DNA from: Chlorops oryzae
Lineage: Eukaryota; Arthropoda; Insecta; Diptera; Chloropidae
Assembly (NCBI GenBank): GCA_020466095.1
Contig: CM035807.1
Location: forward strand, 80,695,166 to 80,759,165
DNA length: 64,000 bases
Direction of reading: 5' to 3'
Numbering within the stretch: the first letter of the stretch is position 1; each line of letters begins with the position of its first letter. Positions 36,650-49,009 of this stretch are shown here, piece by piece. The position numbers and the translations under genes were made by a program. The notes under the pieces were generated by a model. That model did not search any database. It was not told the origin of the DNA and saw only the letters and a list, made by a program, of their open reading frames with translations.

Positions 36650-36720
36650 GTATTGCTTGCTCGTATGGCTCACAATCCGAAGATCGCAGGTTCAATCCCT
36701 GGCCGAGCCAAACAATAATT
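36650..36720 (+). mobile_element. tRNA-like SINE segment
   Basis: CAGG TTCAATC CCTG T-arm after GCTCGTATGGCTCACAATCC. The layout is similar to the segment at 2655. No tail recognised. Confidence 0.4.
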
Positions 36721-36815
36721 GTAGAAGCAGAAAAAATTTTTAAAAAGCTTCAAAATACAACAAAAAACACGATGAGAGATTGATCCTCTCTCTCGGAACT
36801 TGAGTTTCTAGCACT

Positions 36816-36952
<137 letters not shown>

Positions 36953-37958
36953 TTTTCAACGATTTCTAAAAATAGACATTGAGAGATAAAAGAGCACAAA
37001 TACTTTTTTCGCTATAGCGGACTTTCTCGCTCTGCGCCAATGACGCAATGCCATTTGTGTAGAAATATCAACGCGCGACTATTTTACAAAGGGAGTCGGG
37101 ACGGCTTTTTTTATGCTGATTTCATCGCCGAGGTCCGGCTGACATTTTCTACTGGGAAGCGCTGTAGTACCGTGCAAGAGGCACTTAACTCTTTTTAAAT
37201 TTTAATCGATAAAACGATCGCATTGCAATCTCGATAAGAGTCGCACATAACAATTGTCAAAGAACCAGCGGCGATCGTGTCAAACTAAGTGACTACATGT
37301 TAAAGGTTTTTGCGTTTTCGAACGAGATTTGAATAATAAGTTTTTGGTTAAAACAATAGAAAACTATTTAAGGGAATGGAAGTGTGTTGTTTTTACCTTT
37401 AAATTAAAAACTAAATATCGATAAATAGATCGAAAAAAGTTGATGTGCTGTAAACATGCTGAGGGGTTAATGGATCATGGAATACCACGTGGGTTTAAAA
37501 GGAAGAAGTGTTTTCTTAACCTTTTTAACTTTTACCGACTTTAAGAATGTTGTTTCTCAGAAAATCGGTTAATTTTTTTTCCTCGGGATGAAGTGAATCC
37601 AGCAAATAAACATAAATGTTTCCATTTAATTTCATTTGGCTTAAAAGGGAGAGAAAAAATAATTAAACCTTACCTGGGTTCTTTTCTTTCAGGTTATCAA
37701 ATAACAGCTCAATTAAGAGCATACTCAATATTCATTATTCCGGACGAAAAATTATCAGGTACCAATTCAAATGCTTTGGGTATTAATTCATTTACTCTCT
37801 CCGTTACCTGCTGAAGTGTCTCACTTTGAAGAGCTCAGAATGTTTGTAGGGAATTTCTCAAAACGATTGAGGGAAGAATAGAAACGGATATGTATCGCAT
37901 TTATTACGACGTCGATGAATTAAGCACATCAACTATCGAGCGATTCAGTAGAAGAAAT

Positions 37959-39323
37959 AAAGGGTCTAGCGGGTAGCGGCATCATGAAAGGAATTTTTAA
38001 ATTTTGTTGATTTTTCGATAGGCGCCATCTAAAAACACTGTGGAGACCACTTTTTAGATTTTTATTTTGAACGGTCCTTGAAATATCCTTGAAAATCCTT
38101 TTTTATAAGCCTTTTTTCAAAATTGTATTTCTCAACAACCAATTGAGATAGAGAGACGATCTAAGCAGATTATGTTAGATACTTAATAAAACAAGGAAGC
38201 TAAAAAAATTTTTTTTAATTTTTACACTGAGAAAATTTTTTTCACAAAACTAAAAAGAAAATTTTGAATATTTTTTTCATTGTATTCCCAGTTTCCCGCC
38301 ACTCAATAATTTGCTTTTAAAAACACGCCTTAGTATTTACTTTCATTTAAAAGCAAAAAATTTTTCAATCAGATGGCGCAGCAGTGTGATATTCAAAAAA
38401 TTGCAAGTGCACCTATGCTTCCCAGTACTAATATCCAGTACAAATGTGTGCAATATGGTACAGTACAAAAATATGTCTTATGTTTTCTTAAATATCTCAA
38501 GAAGCTATTCATCGATTTAAATAAATCTTCTTTTGAATAAAAGTTTAAGCTGAGAGGTATGTTTTTAAAATAGCAAACAAGTATTACAAAACCCGGAATA
38601 CACTGAAAAAAATAGCCTAATTTTTGTTTTCTTTTTTGTGCAAAAATTTTTCTCAGTGTAAAATATAAAAATATATGTTCTGGGTTCCTTGTTTTGTTAA
38701 CAATGATTCACCGTTTGTTTCATCTTTCTATCTATATAAGTTTTTGAAATATTTAGAAAAATATACTGCATATTTTTATACTTAAGACTTGGCGTATGAG
38801 TGATGTGTTTTTGTACCATATTGCACACATTTGTACTGGATATTAGTACTGGGAGCATATAGGTGCACTTGCAATTTTTTCAATATCACACTGCTGCGTC
38901 ATCTGATTGAAAAATTTTTTGCTTTTAAATGAAAGTAAATACTAAGGCGTGTTTTTAAAAGCAAATTATTGAGTGGCGGGAAACTGGGAATACAATGAAA
39001 AAAATATTCAAAATTTTCTTTTTAGTTTTGTGAAAAAAATTTTCTCAGTGTAAAAATTAAAACAATTTTTTTAGCTTTCTTGTTTTATTATCTAACATAA
39101 TCTGCTTGGATCGTCTCTCTATCTCAATTGGTTGTTGAGAAATACAATTTTGAAGAAAGGCTTATAAAAAAGGATTTTCAAGCATGTTTCAAGGACCGTT
39201 CAAAATAAAAATCTAAAAAGTGGTCTCCACAGTGTTTTTAGATGGCGCCTATCGAAAAATCAACAAAATTTAAAAATTCCTTTCATGGTGCCGCATGCCT
39301 TTGCTTAACCCGCCAGACCCTTT
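37959..39323. mobile_element. 1365-bp foldback element with arms of about 530 bp
   Basis: Bases 37959 to about 38490 are repeated inverted from about 38785 to 39323, with few mismatches by eye. Ends are AAAGGGTCTAGCGGG and the complement of AAAGGGTCTGGCGGG. AAAT occurs on both sides (37955-37958 and 39324-39327) as a likely 4-bp target-site duplication. The 300-bp centre is AT-rich and has no gene. Both arms contain a GGCGCCATCTAAAAACACTG block. It lies 150 bases upstream of the eight-exon nested gene. The RNA would fold into a long hairpin. Confidence 0.88.
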
Positions 39324-39472
39324 AAATCCAGTCGAAGTCTGTTTGATATCCGAATACTGCAATATTTTAATATTGTCTTCTATACCAAAAAGTCAATAGA
39401 TTTTATATAAATCAACAACCAAAATAATACAATATATTTTTCTCTTCCTTTATAAAAATTTAGTCAAAAACC

Positions 39473-41471
39473 ATGAACGACTTCGTTTGGGATTGTTGCA
39501 CGGATTGTGTTTCTGGTCATGAACAAGACGAAACAGGCAGCTTCTGTGAGTGTCCGAAACGAAGAAAACTCATACCGAAAACGGAAATCGCCGAAGAAAA
39601 GCCTTTGATTAGTGATAATATTAAGACCGACAGTGACGAAGAATCCAATCAGACGATAGAAAATACTGCAGAGAGTAAGCCACCGCCATCGAAATTCAAA
39701 TACTATAGGACAACTGATGATGTTGTGACTAGTATATCAAAGGTAAGTAATTCGCCGATAGGAACAGACGAACATTTCAAAACATTTCAATCAAATATTT
39801 AGGGTGATCGGTATCTTTTATGTGTGCCAAATATTTGGCCCACGCTACGGGTGAAAAAACCTCTATCGAAAGCTAAGAGTACACTTATACTCAAATGGGT
39901 GGAGATTGCAATGAAAACGTATAAGGTAACCACAAAAAAAGACGGCCATAAGGTTGCTCAACTGTTAGTTAAAACTTATCCAACACTTCGTATGTCCAAA
40001 CGCCGAGGAAAAGTAAGAATTTTGCCATCATTTTTAAAGGATAATATAAGGAGATAAAGAATTTTTCAGCGTGGTGCCGTGGCTGGCGTATTAAATTGGC
40101 TTTCACGTGCGAGAAAAACTTCGGAAACACCAACCGTGAGCAAAGCTGACGTCACTAGTAAGGAAAGCTCTCCAAAGAAGTGTTCGATTAAGTCCTTAAA
40201 GGAAATGCTTGGCATCCATAGAGCAGAAAGAATCGAAAGAGCAAACAACGAATCTCCAGGCGAGCATTTAAAAAATTTTGTTTGTTTCGAAAATCATGAA
40301 CTGGTAAGCTAAATTGTTGAATATAATTTTCTATCTATAACAAAAATATGTTTCCAGCTATTTTGGGAATTCTGTCAACAAGAGAATATCAGTGGGACGA
40401 GAGAAGAACTCAAGACGTTCTGGCTGCAACATCTTCCTAAAATGAAGAAATACTTCACGTTGGATTCAAATCCAATTACGGAGATCACTTCAGAAGGTTT
40501 AAAAGGATATTTTACTTATTATTATTTTTTTTTTTTTTGAAATAAGAATTTTCATTGGTAAATATTTTACAGTTCACGCTACGGTTAAAGTCCTTCAAAA
40601 CATGATGCATCCAAAGTTTTTTGTTAAAAAAAATTCCGACGAGCCCATATATCGGTCTGATAATGTCATTGAAATTTTTGAGGTAAATCGAATATTGAAT
40701 TTAAAATGAAATGTTTTTGAACATAAATACTTTTTAGGAGGGTACCTCATTTGATTCCGTTGTGCCTGATCGAACCGATCCTCCAAGACTCATCGCGATC
40801 GGAGACCCCAAGAAGGATGATTTGAAAGCATCAATTTTCATTGAAAATCAACTATTCTACTCAGGCCTTCTGCTGGATTCCTTAATTGAACTTGTTGCCA
40901 TTTATCGGGTATTCCAAATCTCGCCAACTCCCAATGCCACAGAGGGCTTTGCGTTTCTTTTTGCAGTTTTTCTTAAGGAACGTATTAAAAAGGAGAAACT
41001 CCGGGAAACGAAAAAAGTCTGCTAAAATTCAGACTTTTTTCATTGAAATAATTGAACTTTTTATTATTCGCCGCTCATCAACAATGTTCTGTTTAGAAAT
41101 AGAACCAAAAATTAAAAATGTATCCCGGTTCTCTGATCCTGCTTTGCCTCCGGAGAACAGCCCAGGAATTTCTGCAGGCATTTCTAGCCGAACTGAAACA
41201 GACCTTACCCTAAAGGCTGAACTGTTTCCAACTTATCAATGTGCCAAACGCCGTGAGCTTAAGGTGATAGAAATTATTATCATAAAACCAATAACCTCTT
41301 TAGAATTACTAAATATGAATTATATTGATGTATTTTTATGTTTGTATAAAAAAAAGTAATTTTACCAAAAGTTATAAATCTGAATTATAAATAATTATCA
41401 TAATTTAGGATAAAGTCTCTGTTAGCTTAAGCTTAAGCTTAAGGTCAAATGGACAGATAAATGTAAGGTAA
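39473..41471 (+). CDS. eight-exon nested gene, about 497 residues, unrecognised
   Basis: Exons, by phase-consistent splicing: 39473-39742, 39803-40012, 40070-40303, 40358-40496, 40573-40682, 40738-40908, 40967-41263, 41409-41471. The first six introns are 54-76 bases with GT/AG ends; the last is about 145 bases. Donors are mostly strong (GTAAGT, GTAAGA, GTAAGC); intron 4 uses GTTTAA. The protein starts with a Cys-rich segment (CCTDC, then CEC at about 8-27). An acidic Ser/Glu region follows, then a basic region around 95-165 and several Lys/Ser-rich stretches. Exons 4-6 look compact and globular, with many aromatic residues. No transmembrane helix. I do not recognise a domain. Exon 6 could instead read through intron 6 to a TAA at 41023-41025; I prefer splicing because exon 7 stays open for 99 codons in the matching phase. 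The last exon is the least certain. The pyrimidine-rich TTTAG just before the ATG could be an acceptor for a 5' UTR intron. Confidence 0.6.
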
Positions 41472-41524
41472 ATGTAAACGTGTAAAAATCTTGTAAAAAA
41501 TATAATTATACAGTCCGAGATGTG

Positions 41525-41770
41525 ACAGAAATCGAATTGAAAATTTTATGTACCCTGCAGGACTTTTATCAACCGATTAGTAAATAAGTTAATAAAAAGC
41601 GAACTTTTTCGCGACTGCCTAGAAATCGGTTAAAAAGTCATCTAGACATCAAACAAGCGCAATATAAGAAATTTCTAAAATTTAACTTTATGCCAACTAC
41701 ATCACAACTGACTAGAAATCGATTGAAAAGTCATGCAGACATCAACCAAACTGAATACGAAAATAATATA
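41525..41770 (+). repeat. degenerate repeat of about 90 bp after the eight-exon gene
   Basis: CTAGAAATCGGTTAAAAAGTC with AGACATCAAAC recurs as CTAGAAATCGATTGAAAAGTC with AGACATCAACC, about 90 bases apart. A weaker unit lies near 41528. Confidence 0.5.
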
Positions 41771-42072
41771 TTTCTGATGCTATAATTCAAGGGGTATGAA
41801 TTGCACTCAAAGTTAGTTTAAAACGCTAACCGAGATTCAAATCAATAGTCAACCAATCCGTAAAAATTGCTCTGATGAGACCCCAAACGGCAGTTCGAAA
41901 CGTAAGTCAGCCAAAATATAGTCGCCTATGGATTTCTTTCTGATGCATCGCTTGAAGAACATTTTCACATTCATAAATAAATTATTCTTCTGCTGCTGAA
42001 AACAGAAAAGATAAGACCGAACAAGGAAATTCTAATGGAAGTAATTTTTTATTGAACATTTTTTAACCAATT

Positions 42073-42227
42073 CAGTCCCGTAGCAACCATAGGGGTAAGA
42101 GGGGGCTTCGCCTCCCACGCATTTTTGTTTTTGCCCATGAATAAAATTGAAAAAATAATTTTGGCCCCCCACGCAAATTGGAAAATAATTTTTACCCCTC
42201 ACGCAAAACAGAATTGCTACGGCACTG
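42073..42227. mobile_element. hAT-like MITE
   Basis: 155 bp with ends CAGTCCCGTAGCAA and the complement of CAGTGCCGTAGCAA. The perfect 8-bp duplication AACCAATT lies at 42065-42072 and 42228-42235. Confidence 0.87.
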
Positions 42228-42526
42228 AACCAATTTAAATCAGTGTTTTCGTTTTCTGACTTTAAGTCAACTTAAAAGTAGCCAGATGTTATTTAGTTAC
42301 AAAGTCATGCAGGAACGGACAATTGACTACTGCCTAGGACATCGCCACGTTAAAATAGTGAGTTGAAGCCAAGGAAAGAAGTCGATTAATCAACCAGTTG
42401 GGCTTATTAAAAAGCTAACTTTAAATTACTTTAAAATCAGTTCGATTCCCTGCAGGGTATCAACCCTAAAAACCGCTTTCACATAATTTCTACACAATCA
42501 TTATACATGGACACTGTACATATGTA

Positions 42527-42783
42527 TATGTAGCTCGTTTACTTCAAGAATGTCATATCTCAAAAAAATCGATTTTGAGAAAAACGCGTTTAAAGTTTTC
42601 AATTCCCTTGCATTTTGATGAAAAACGAATGCATTATTCTCTTCTCATAAAGAGAGTATACTTACTTAGTAAGTATTGAAACGAAATTTTTACACAATGT
42701 GATTCGCCGAATATTTCTTCATCCTTATCTCAAAAACTTTGTTTTTTGAGTTACTTCGTCCTTGAAGTAAATGAGCGATATAT
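42527..42783. mobile_element. MITE-like inverted repeat
   Basis: Arms GTAGCTCGTTTACTTCAAG and the complement of CTTGAAGTAAATGAGCGAT. Both are followed inward by a CTCAAAAA segment. About 250 bp, no coding. Confidence 0.6.
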
Positions 42784-43399
42784 TTTTATCTTGAAATGAG
42801 AAAGCGAAAACTAAGTCAGAACTAGATCGTCATGATCACTGGGCCAATTGAAATTCTAGACGATTTTGAAGTTCATTTCTATGAAATTCCCAAATCTCTC
42901 GCAGTTCTGTTAAAATTAAAGCTCCTTAAGAGTTAAAATTGTTTTCATTTATTTGCCATTCAACGATCAAAATGCTCTCAAGAAATTTTATTTGCAAGCT
43001 CTGGGCACAAACATTCATGGCCAGCAATGTTGACACCAATGAAGTGAAAAATGCGTTTTAAAAAAATATTTGTTTTGAATTAATTTTATGAAAAGAAACC
43101 ACTAACCGATTCCAATGGTTATAGTCTCAAAACATTCGTCATAGATTGAGGTTTGCGGCATTTGAGTATAAAATTAAATTTTTTTTATACTAAAATTCAG
43201 TTTTATAAAAAGGTAATAATTATAACATATTATTAAAACATACCAAAAACGAATCCAATATTCTTCATACTAGGCTCGTTTAAAAGGTAATTTTGTACAT
43301 TTTTCGAATATGCATCCCGAACATGCTCGTTCTTGTTCCAACGGCATCTATATTATAGATTGAAGTTCGTGAGGTATTCTTCTTTAATTTACGACTAAT

Positions 43400-43880
43400 T
43401 TTGTATGGGGACTCCCCTAGGGAGGGGAGATAGAGGGTAGGTATGTTTGAAGAAAATGTTTGGGGTAAAAAAGTAATGGGAGTCGGTCAAATATATCATC
43501 CCTCTAGGAGGGGTTTGACTGTAGTGATGGCCATTTTATATGAAGTTGTGACAAATTTAAGGTAATTTTGTGTGGGTGCCCCCCTAAGGAGGGGAGATAG
43601 GGGTCAGTATGTTCCGAAAAAACGTTAGGGGGACAAAGTTAATGGGCGTCGGTCATACATTTGACACCTATAGGGGCACTCTGGGGCTAGCTAGGACGTT
43701 GGAGGGGAAAAGTTATAAAAATATTGTCTTTGTATGGGAGCCTCCTTAAGGAAGGGTGATAGAGGGTTGGTATGTTCCGAAAAATTTTTGAAGGGGAAAA
43801 ATTAATGATGACTGGTCTTAAATGTTACCCCTCTACGAGCGACTCTGGGACAGTTATAAAGGTTTTCATGCATTTTTTCA
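43400..43880 (+). repeat. three diverged tandem units of about 160 bp
   Basis: Each unit starts TTTGTATGGGA/TGTGTGGGT with CCCCTAAGGAGGGGAGATAG. It then has GGTATGTTCCGAAAA and TTAATGGGCGTCGGTC, then a CCCTCTA block. Starts near 43404, 43568 and 43729. Confidence 0.75.
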
Positions 43881-44041
43881 GTTTTTACAGGACTTAAAGG
43901 ACGATGGCCCCCACCAAACGATTTCCGATTGGGGACTTCTGGAACCAAAAAAAATTGTTTTTATTATTTCTAACTTGAATCCGTTGCCGGGACACCAAAA
44001 AACCAAAACTTAAAATTAAGGGCCACATTAATATATATCTA

Positions 44042-45334
44042 ACAGGTTGGCTGATAAGTCCCCGGTCTGACACATAGATGGCGTCGCTAGTATTAAATGC
44101 ATATTATTTTTATATAGTGGCAACCTTCAAATGATTCGTGTCAAAATTTGACGTCTGTAAGTCAATTAGTTTGTGAGATAGAGCGTCTTTTGTGAAGCAA
44201 CTTTTGTTATTGTGAAAAAAATGGAAAAAAAGGAATTTCGTGTTTTGATAAAATACTGTTTTCTGAAGGGAAAAAATACAGTGGAAGCAAAAACTTGGCT
44301 TGATAATGAGTTTCCGGACTCTGCCCCAGGAAAATCAACAATAATTGATTGGTATGCAAAATTCAAGCGTGGTGAAATGAGCACGGAGGACGGTGAACGC
44401 AGTGGACGCCCAAAAGAGGTGGTTACCGACGAAAACATCAAAAAAATTCACAAAATGCTTTTGAATGACCGTAAAATGAAGTTGGTCGAGATAGCAGAGG
44501 CCTTAAAGATATCAAAGGAACGTGTTGGTCATATCATTCATCAATATTTGGATATGCAAAAGCTCTGTTCAAAATGGGTGCCGCGCGAGCTCACATTTGA
44601 CCAAAAACAACAACGTGTTGATGATTCTGAGCGGTGTTTGCAGCTGTCAACTCTCAATACACCCGAGTTTTTGCGTCGATATGTGACAATGGATGAAACA
44701 TGGCTCTATCACTACACTCCTGAGTCCAATCGACAGTCGGCTGAGTGGACAGCGATCGGTGAACCGTCTCCGAAGCGTGGAAAGACTCAAAAGTCCGCTG
44801 GCAAAGTAATGGCCTCTGTTTTTTGGGATGGGCATGGAATAATTTTTATCGATTATCTTGAGAAGGGAAAAACCATCAACAGTGACTATTATATGTCGTT
44901 ATTGGAGCGTTTGAAGGTCGAAATCGCGGCAAAACGGCCCCATATGAAGAAGAAAAAAGTGTTGTTCCACCAAGACAACGCACCGTGCCACAAGTCATTG
45001 AGAACGATGGCAAATATTCATGAATTAGGCTTCGAATTGCTTCCCCACCCACCGTATTCTCCAGATCTGGCCCCCAGCGACTTTTTCTTGTTCTCAGACC
45101 TCAAAAGGATGCTCGCAGGGAAAAAATTTGGCTGCGATGAAGAGGTGATCGCCTAAACTGAGGCCTATTTTGAGGCAAAACCGAAGGAGTACTACCAAAA
45201 TGGTATCAAAAAATTGGAAGGTCGTTATAATCGTTGTATCGCTCTTGAAGGGAACTATGTTGAATAATAAAAACGAATTTTGACAAAAAAATGTGTTTTT
45301 CTTTGTTAGACCGGGGACTTATCAGCCAACCTGT
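44042..45334 (+). mobile_element. Himar1-like mariner (irritans subfamily), copy 3
   Basis: 1293 bp flanked by TA. Terminal repeats begin ACAGGTTGGCTGATAAGTCC, matching on both sides for about 27 bases, the length known for Himar1. The termini look intact, so mobilisation in trans is plausible. Confidence 0.95.
44221..45267 (+). pseudogene. Himar1-like transposase with one premature stop
   Basis: 348-codon frame that aligns end to end with Himar1 transposase from memory. There is no indel, but codon 312 is TAA (45154-45156), where copy 4 has GAA. This removes the last 37 residues. The DD34D residues are present at Asp158 (TMDETW), Asp252 (HQDNAPCH) and Asp287 (APSDFF), as is WVPREL. Loss of the C-terminus probably inactivates it. 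The single lesion suggests a recent insertion. Confidence 0.93.
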
Positions 45335-48300
45335 TATATGAAATTTTCGATCCTCACAGTACCTCTCTGAACATTTGCCCGGTGGCAAGCTGTGCCTAAA
45401 TCGGGGCCTGCTTCTATTTAATTCGAATTGTTTATTCTATTTATTTGATTCCAATAGATTATTTTACCCATGGCTTCCATTGAGAATCAATTTCAAAACG
45501 GTTTTATAATTCCTCGATTCTAATCGATATAATTCAAGTTTTTATTTTTATTTTTTTTTAATCAAATAGCATAGAGAGGGAAAAAGAGGATTTCAAATCA
45601 CGATGCACCAAGGCTATACGATTGTATGATGCAATGGTAATCCGGCCATTGTGATTTGCTTCAAATACTAACGTTCCGACTCAATCAAACGACAGTCGTC
45701 GCAACTGTCACGAATGTTAAAGACAACATTGTATGAATTGATAAGCGTCAGCGCTCTGTCATCGCATGCAGCCGATTGCAAATGCACGAATGCCATTGAC
45801 AATCAAAACATTTCATTTTCGTTTCACTAATTTCCCATTTACACGACACAACGTTAAAAGCTTCTATGAATGCGTTGCATGCAGCCGCACATACACATAT
45901 CTATATACATATAGATGCACTCAGGACGCGAGCTTTCATCATTGCACATTTCACATTCTATACCCACATACACACACACACACACAAGCACGAACATGCA
46001 CGTCTCTTAGATTGTTGGACCAATTCAAACGACACACGCTTCAGCAATAAAATCACGAATTCTACTAAGTAAAATGCTAAATTTCAGTGGGTTGTCAAAA
46101 AATGAAAAAAGAAAACATCTGAACATCAACAACGACAACGACAGAGGCAATGGAAAAAGCGATTCAAGTGCTCGAGAAACCACCGAGGGCAACAACAATT
46201 ATAGCACAACAAGAACCTCACAACTCAGATCCACATATATACTATTTCCATGCAAAGGACCTCGACCCAAACAAATCCGAAAAAATGTTCGAGTGTAAGT
46301 TTAGTCGGAACTACGCAAAACCACGAAAACACAATGAAAAAGTATTGGTGTGAAGGCTCTTCTATCCGCATAAACACACACACACTCAGCCAGACACATA
46401 CGGACAATTCTTACCACACTCGCGCACGCAAAGAAAATATGAGTATGCATATCGAAAATGAAGTGAAAAAAGAAAATGGCGTTTATGAATAAAATGCTCA
46501 GACAATAGCCAACAAATGTAGACCACCGACAGAGCCAATGGGCGATTGGTACGCTCATGAGTAAGTAAAATGTGAAGCTTTTTAGAAATGAAAATTTTGG
46601 AGTTTAAAGCCACACACACACACACACACACACACAGCAAAAACTCCCCCGGGCTCAGGCTAACGGAAACGACGGAATCCGTTTAAAACGAAACGAAACG
46701 AAACGGTGGATAACAGCCGTTTTTCGTGAGGTCCTTTCGCAATACGAAGCGAAATCGATAAATCAGGAGCATGAAAAACAAGAAGCACAGCAAGCCATGA
46801 CAGGAAATAGTGGGCGCAGGTAGCGGGCGTCAGAAGTAAAGCATGCAATTGACTCCTTGCCTTAACACCTTGCCGTGAAAAACAGATTTTTGAATAGCTC
46901 GTCCGACGGCGCAAAGAAAAATCCATGAAATTCTCGATGAATCGCAAAGCATTTGCCAATTTTCACATTTTCGTTTCACATTTTTAAGTTGAATGGAACT
47001 CATAAAGGCTTTCTTCGATTGTCGGTGAGGGGCATTGTAATACCCCATCACCAAAAAAAAAAAAAAAATATAAAAAAAAAAGATTTATAAAGCACCGTTT
47101 ATCAACTTAAGCTTTGAGCTTTTCTAGGTGAAAAACTCTTGTGACAGTTTCTTATTCTATTTATTTTCTTTCTTTTTTTTTGTCACAAAGATCCCCAGAG
47201 GATAAGAATACGAGGCTTAAGGAAACGTAAAAAGGAGGAAAACAAGACCTTCCACTTCGTTCTGTTGGTGTGCATACAAAGACCACTCGGTCCTTATCGA
47301 GCCCTTATGGAAGACAACGCATAATCAAACGGCTCGATTAATATGTTTATTGACCTTAAGCGAGAAAGAAAAAGAAAACAGATCCTGAATAACTTTCCAA
47401 TTAGGAATAAAAAAAAAAACTAAGGAAAAAGTAAAACGCGGAAACGAGATAGAATTTAATGAAATGAAATCAGTAAAAACAAATTTCAAGCTAAACCACC
47501 ATCATTAAGACGAAGAGCTTAAAAGCAAAACAGGCAAAAAAAAACCAAACAAAAAAAAGCAAAAAAAAAGAAATGGAGAACAACCAAAGCCAACTAGAAG
47601 CAAATAACATTAAGCCGCGAAAGGTACGAAGAAGGAAGTTTGAAATTTATAGCATTCGACGGAACGGAAATGAAACGAAGCGGAAATTGTAGAGCGAAAG
47701 TGAAAGCCCACTAACACTAATGCACAGGAAGGTGTACTTTGTTGAGTGTGCGCCTTTTAAATTTGTGCGTGCATGTCGATCGAAAGCATATGTGTCTGTG
47801 TGTGTGTGCGTCTTTAAATGGAATGAATTAAAGAGATTACGGCAACAAAAGTAAATACCCCAAAAGAAAAATTTGCAAGAACCTTAAGAAGGAAAAGTTG
47901 GAGACGATCAATATGACGATGATGGGCAAAGGAAAAACTCGAAAGTTAAATTGACTTGCGGCTGAACGCGGTTGAGTGTTCGGCTTCGAATTTTATCGAA
48001 GAATTTCGGGCGAAGCATTTAATCGAAAAAGTTTTTTTTTGCATTCTCATGTTCGAGATTTTCGCTATTTTGCTGGCTCATTAAAATATGGCGGATTTAT
48101 GGGCTAATGCAGAAAAAAATTCAGGATAAATAGGGAGAGGCGGCAATTTGCTTATCCAACAAAAAATTTATTTCGAGATAATTTTAAATTGCACCTTTTT
48201 TTTGATAAGTTCGACACAACGAGTTTAAGCGGTGCGGTCAGAGTAATGAGTTCGCTTATTTATACTCTCAGATGATTTGGCCAATTAATGCAAAAGTCCT

Positions 48301-49009
48301 TTTTTCTCTAATGAGAATCCCTTCTTAAAGAGGCTCCTGAAGGGAGTTTAGCTTAATTGATGGCAAAATTGCGGATCAAGGCCAAGGCGCAATTGCTCAC
48401 TGACAAAAATTATTCGATCACTCGAATGACTATTTTCTTTATCCACAACATTTTAAAGCCGTTCGGAAGTATGAGCATTTATTCATATCTCAGTGTAGCC
48501 AATAGCCAGTTCCTATGAGATCCTTTTAAGAATTGAAGCGATTTAGTTAATAAGAATTTCAAAATCACCCCAAAGAAGTTTGCTTCACTTTATTGAGATG
48601 TATATTTTCACATCATTCTAAACTTTCGAATACATTTATTATATGTAGGACCAAGCCATTGAGTAAGAAATAACAATATAAGCAATGGTAGAATAAATTA
48701 TTTCACTTTATGAGTTTTCGCTGCGGATTGAATTAAAATTGTAGAGCAAAGTGAGCCTATAAAATAATCAATAGGTGAACTTGTTATGTGCCATTAAATT
48801 ATTTCACATCGAAGTATTTTTCGCTGATTGATTAAAAGAATTTAAATAAATGAATTAATAGAATTACCCATCAAATATGCTAAATACTCAAAAGACACAA
48901 CAATTTATAGAACTTAAGATAGAAAGATATAGGATTACGTCATAAATATGCGATGTGGCGAAAGGAAAAACGAAAGTTAGAATTGATTGAGGCTAAGAGA
49001 GAAGTGGTT
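45335..49009. other. intronic DNA, A-rich
   Basis: Clusters of overlapping short frames (45766-47054) around CA repeats; none convincing. 47000-47900 is purine-rich on the plus strand. Confidence 0.55.
46608..46636 (+). repeat. (CA)n microsatellite
   Basis: About 13 CA units. Shorter CA/GT runs occur at 3158-3202, 45967-45986, 52093-52110, 52335-52352 and 63402-63418. Confidence 0.9.

Noticed and set aside
39449..39458. TATA-like sequence 20 bases before the ATG at 39473
   Set aside because: Too close to the start for a TATA box with a normal leader; more likely part of a splice acceptor or chance.
40909..41025. Read-through ending of the eight-exon gene at 41023
   Set aside because: A 58-base intron with AG acceptor leads into a 99-codon open exon in the right phase; the read-through form remains possible as an isoform.
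46074..46640. Several 60-85 codon frames on both strands
   Set aside because: Mutually overlapping, CA-repeat-derived, no conserved features.
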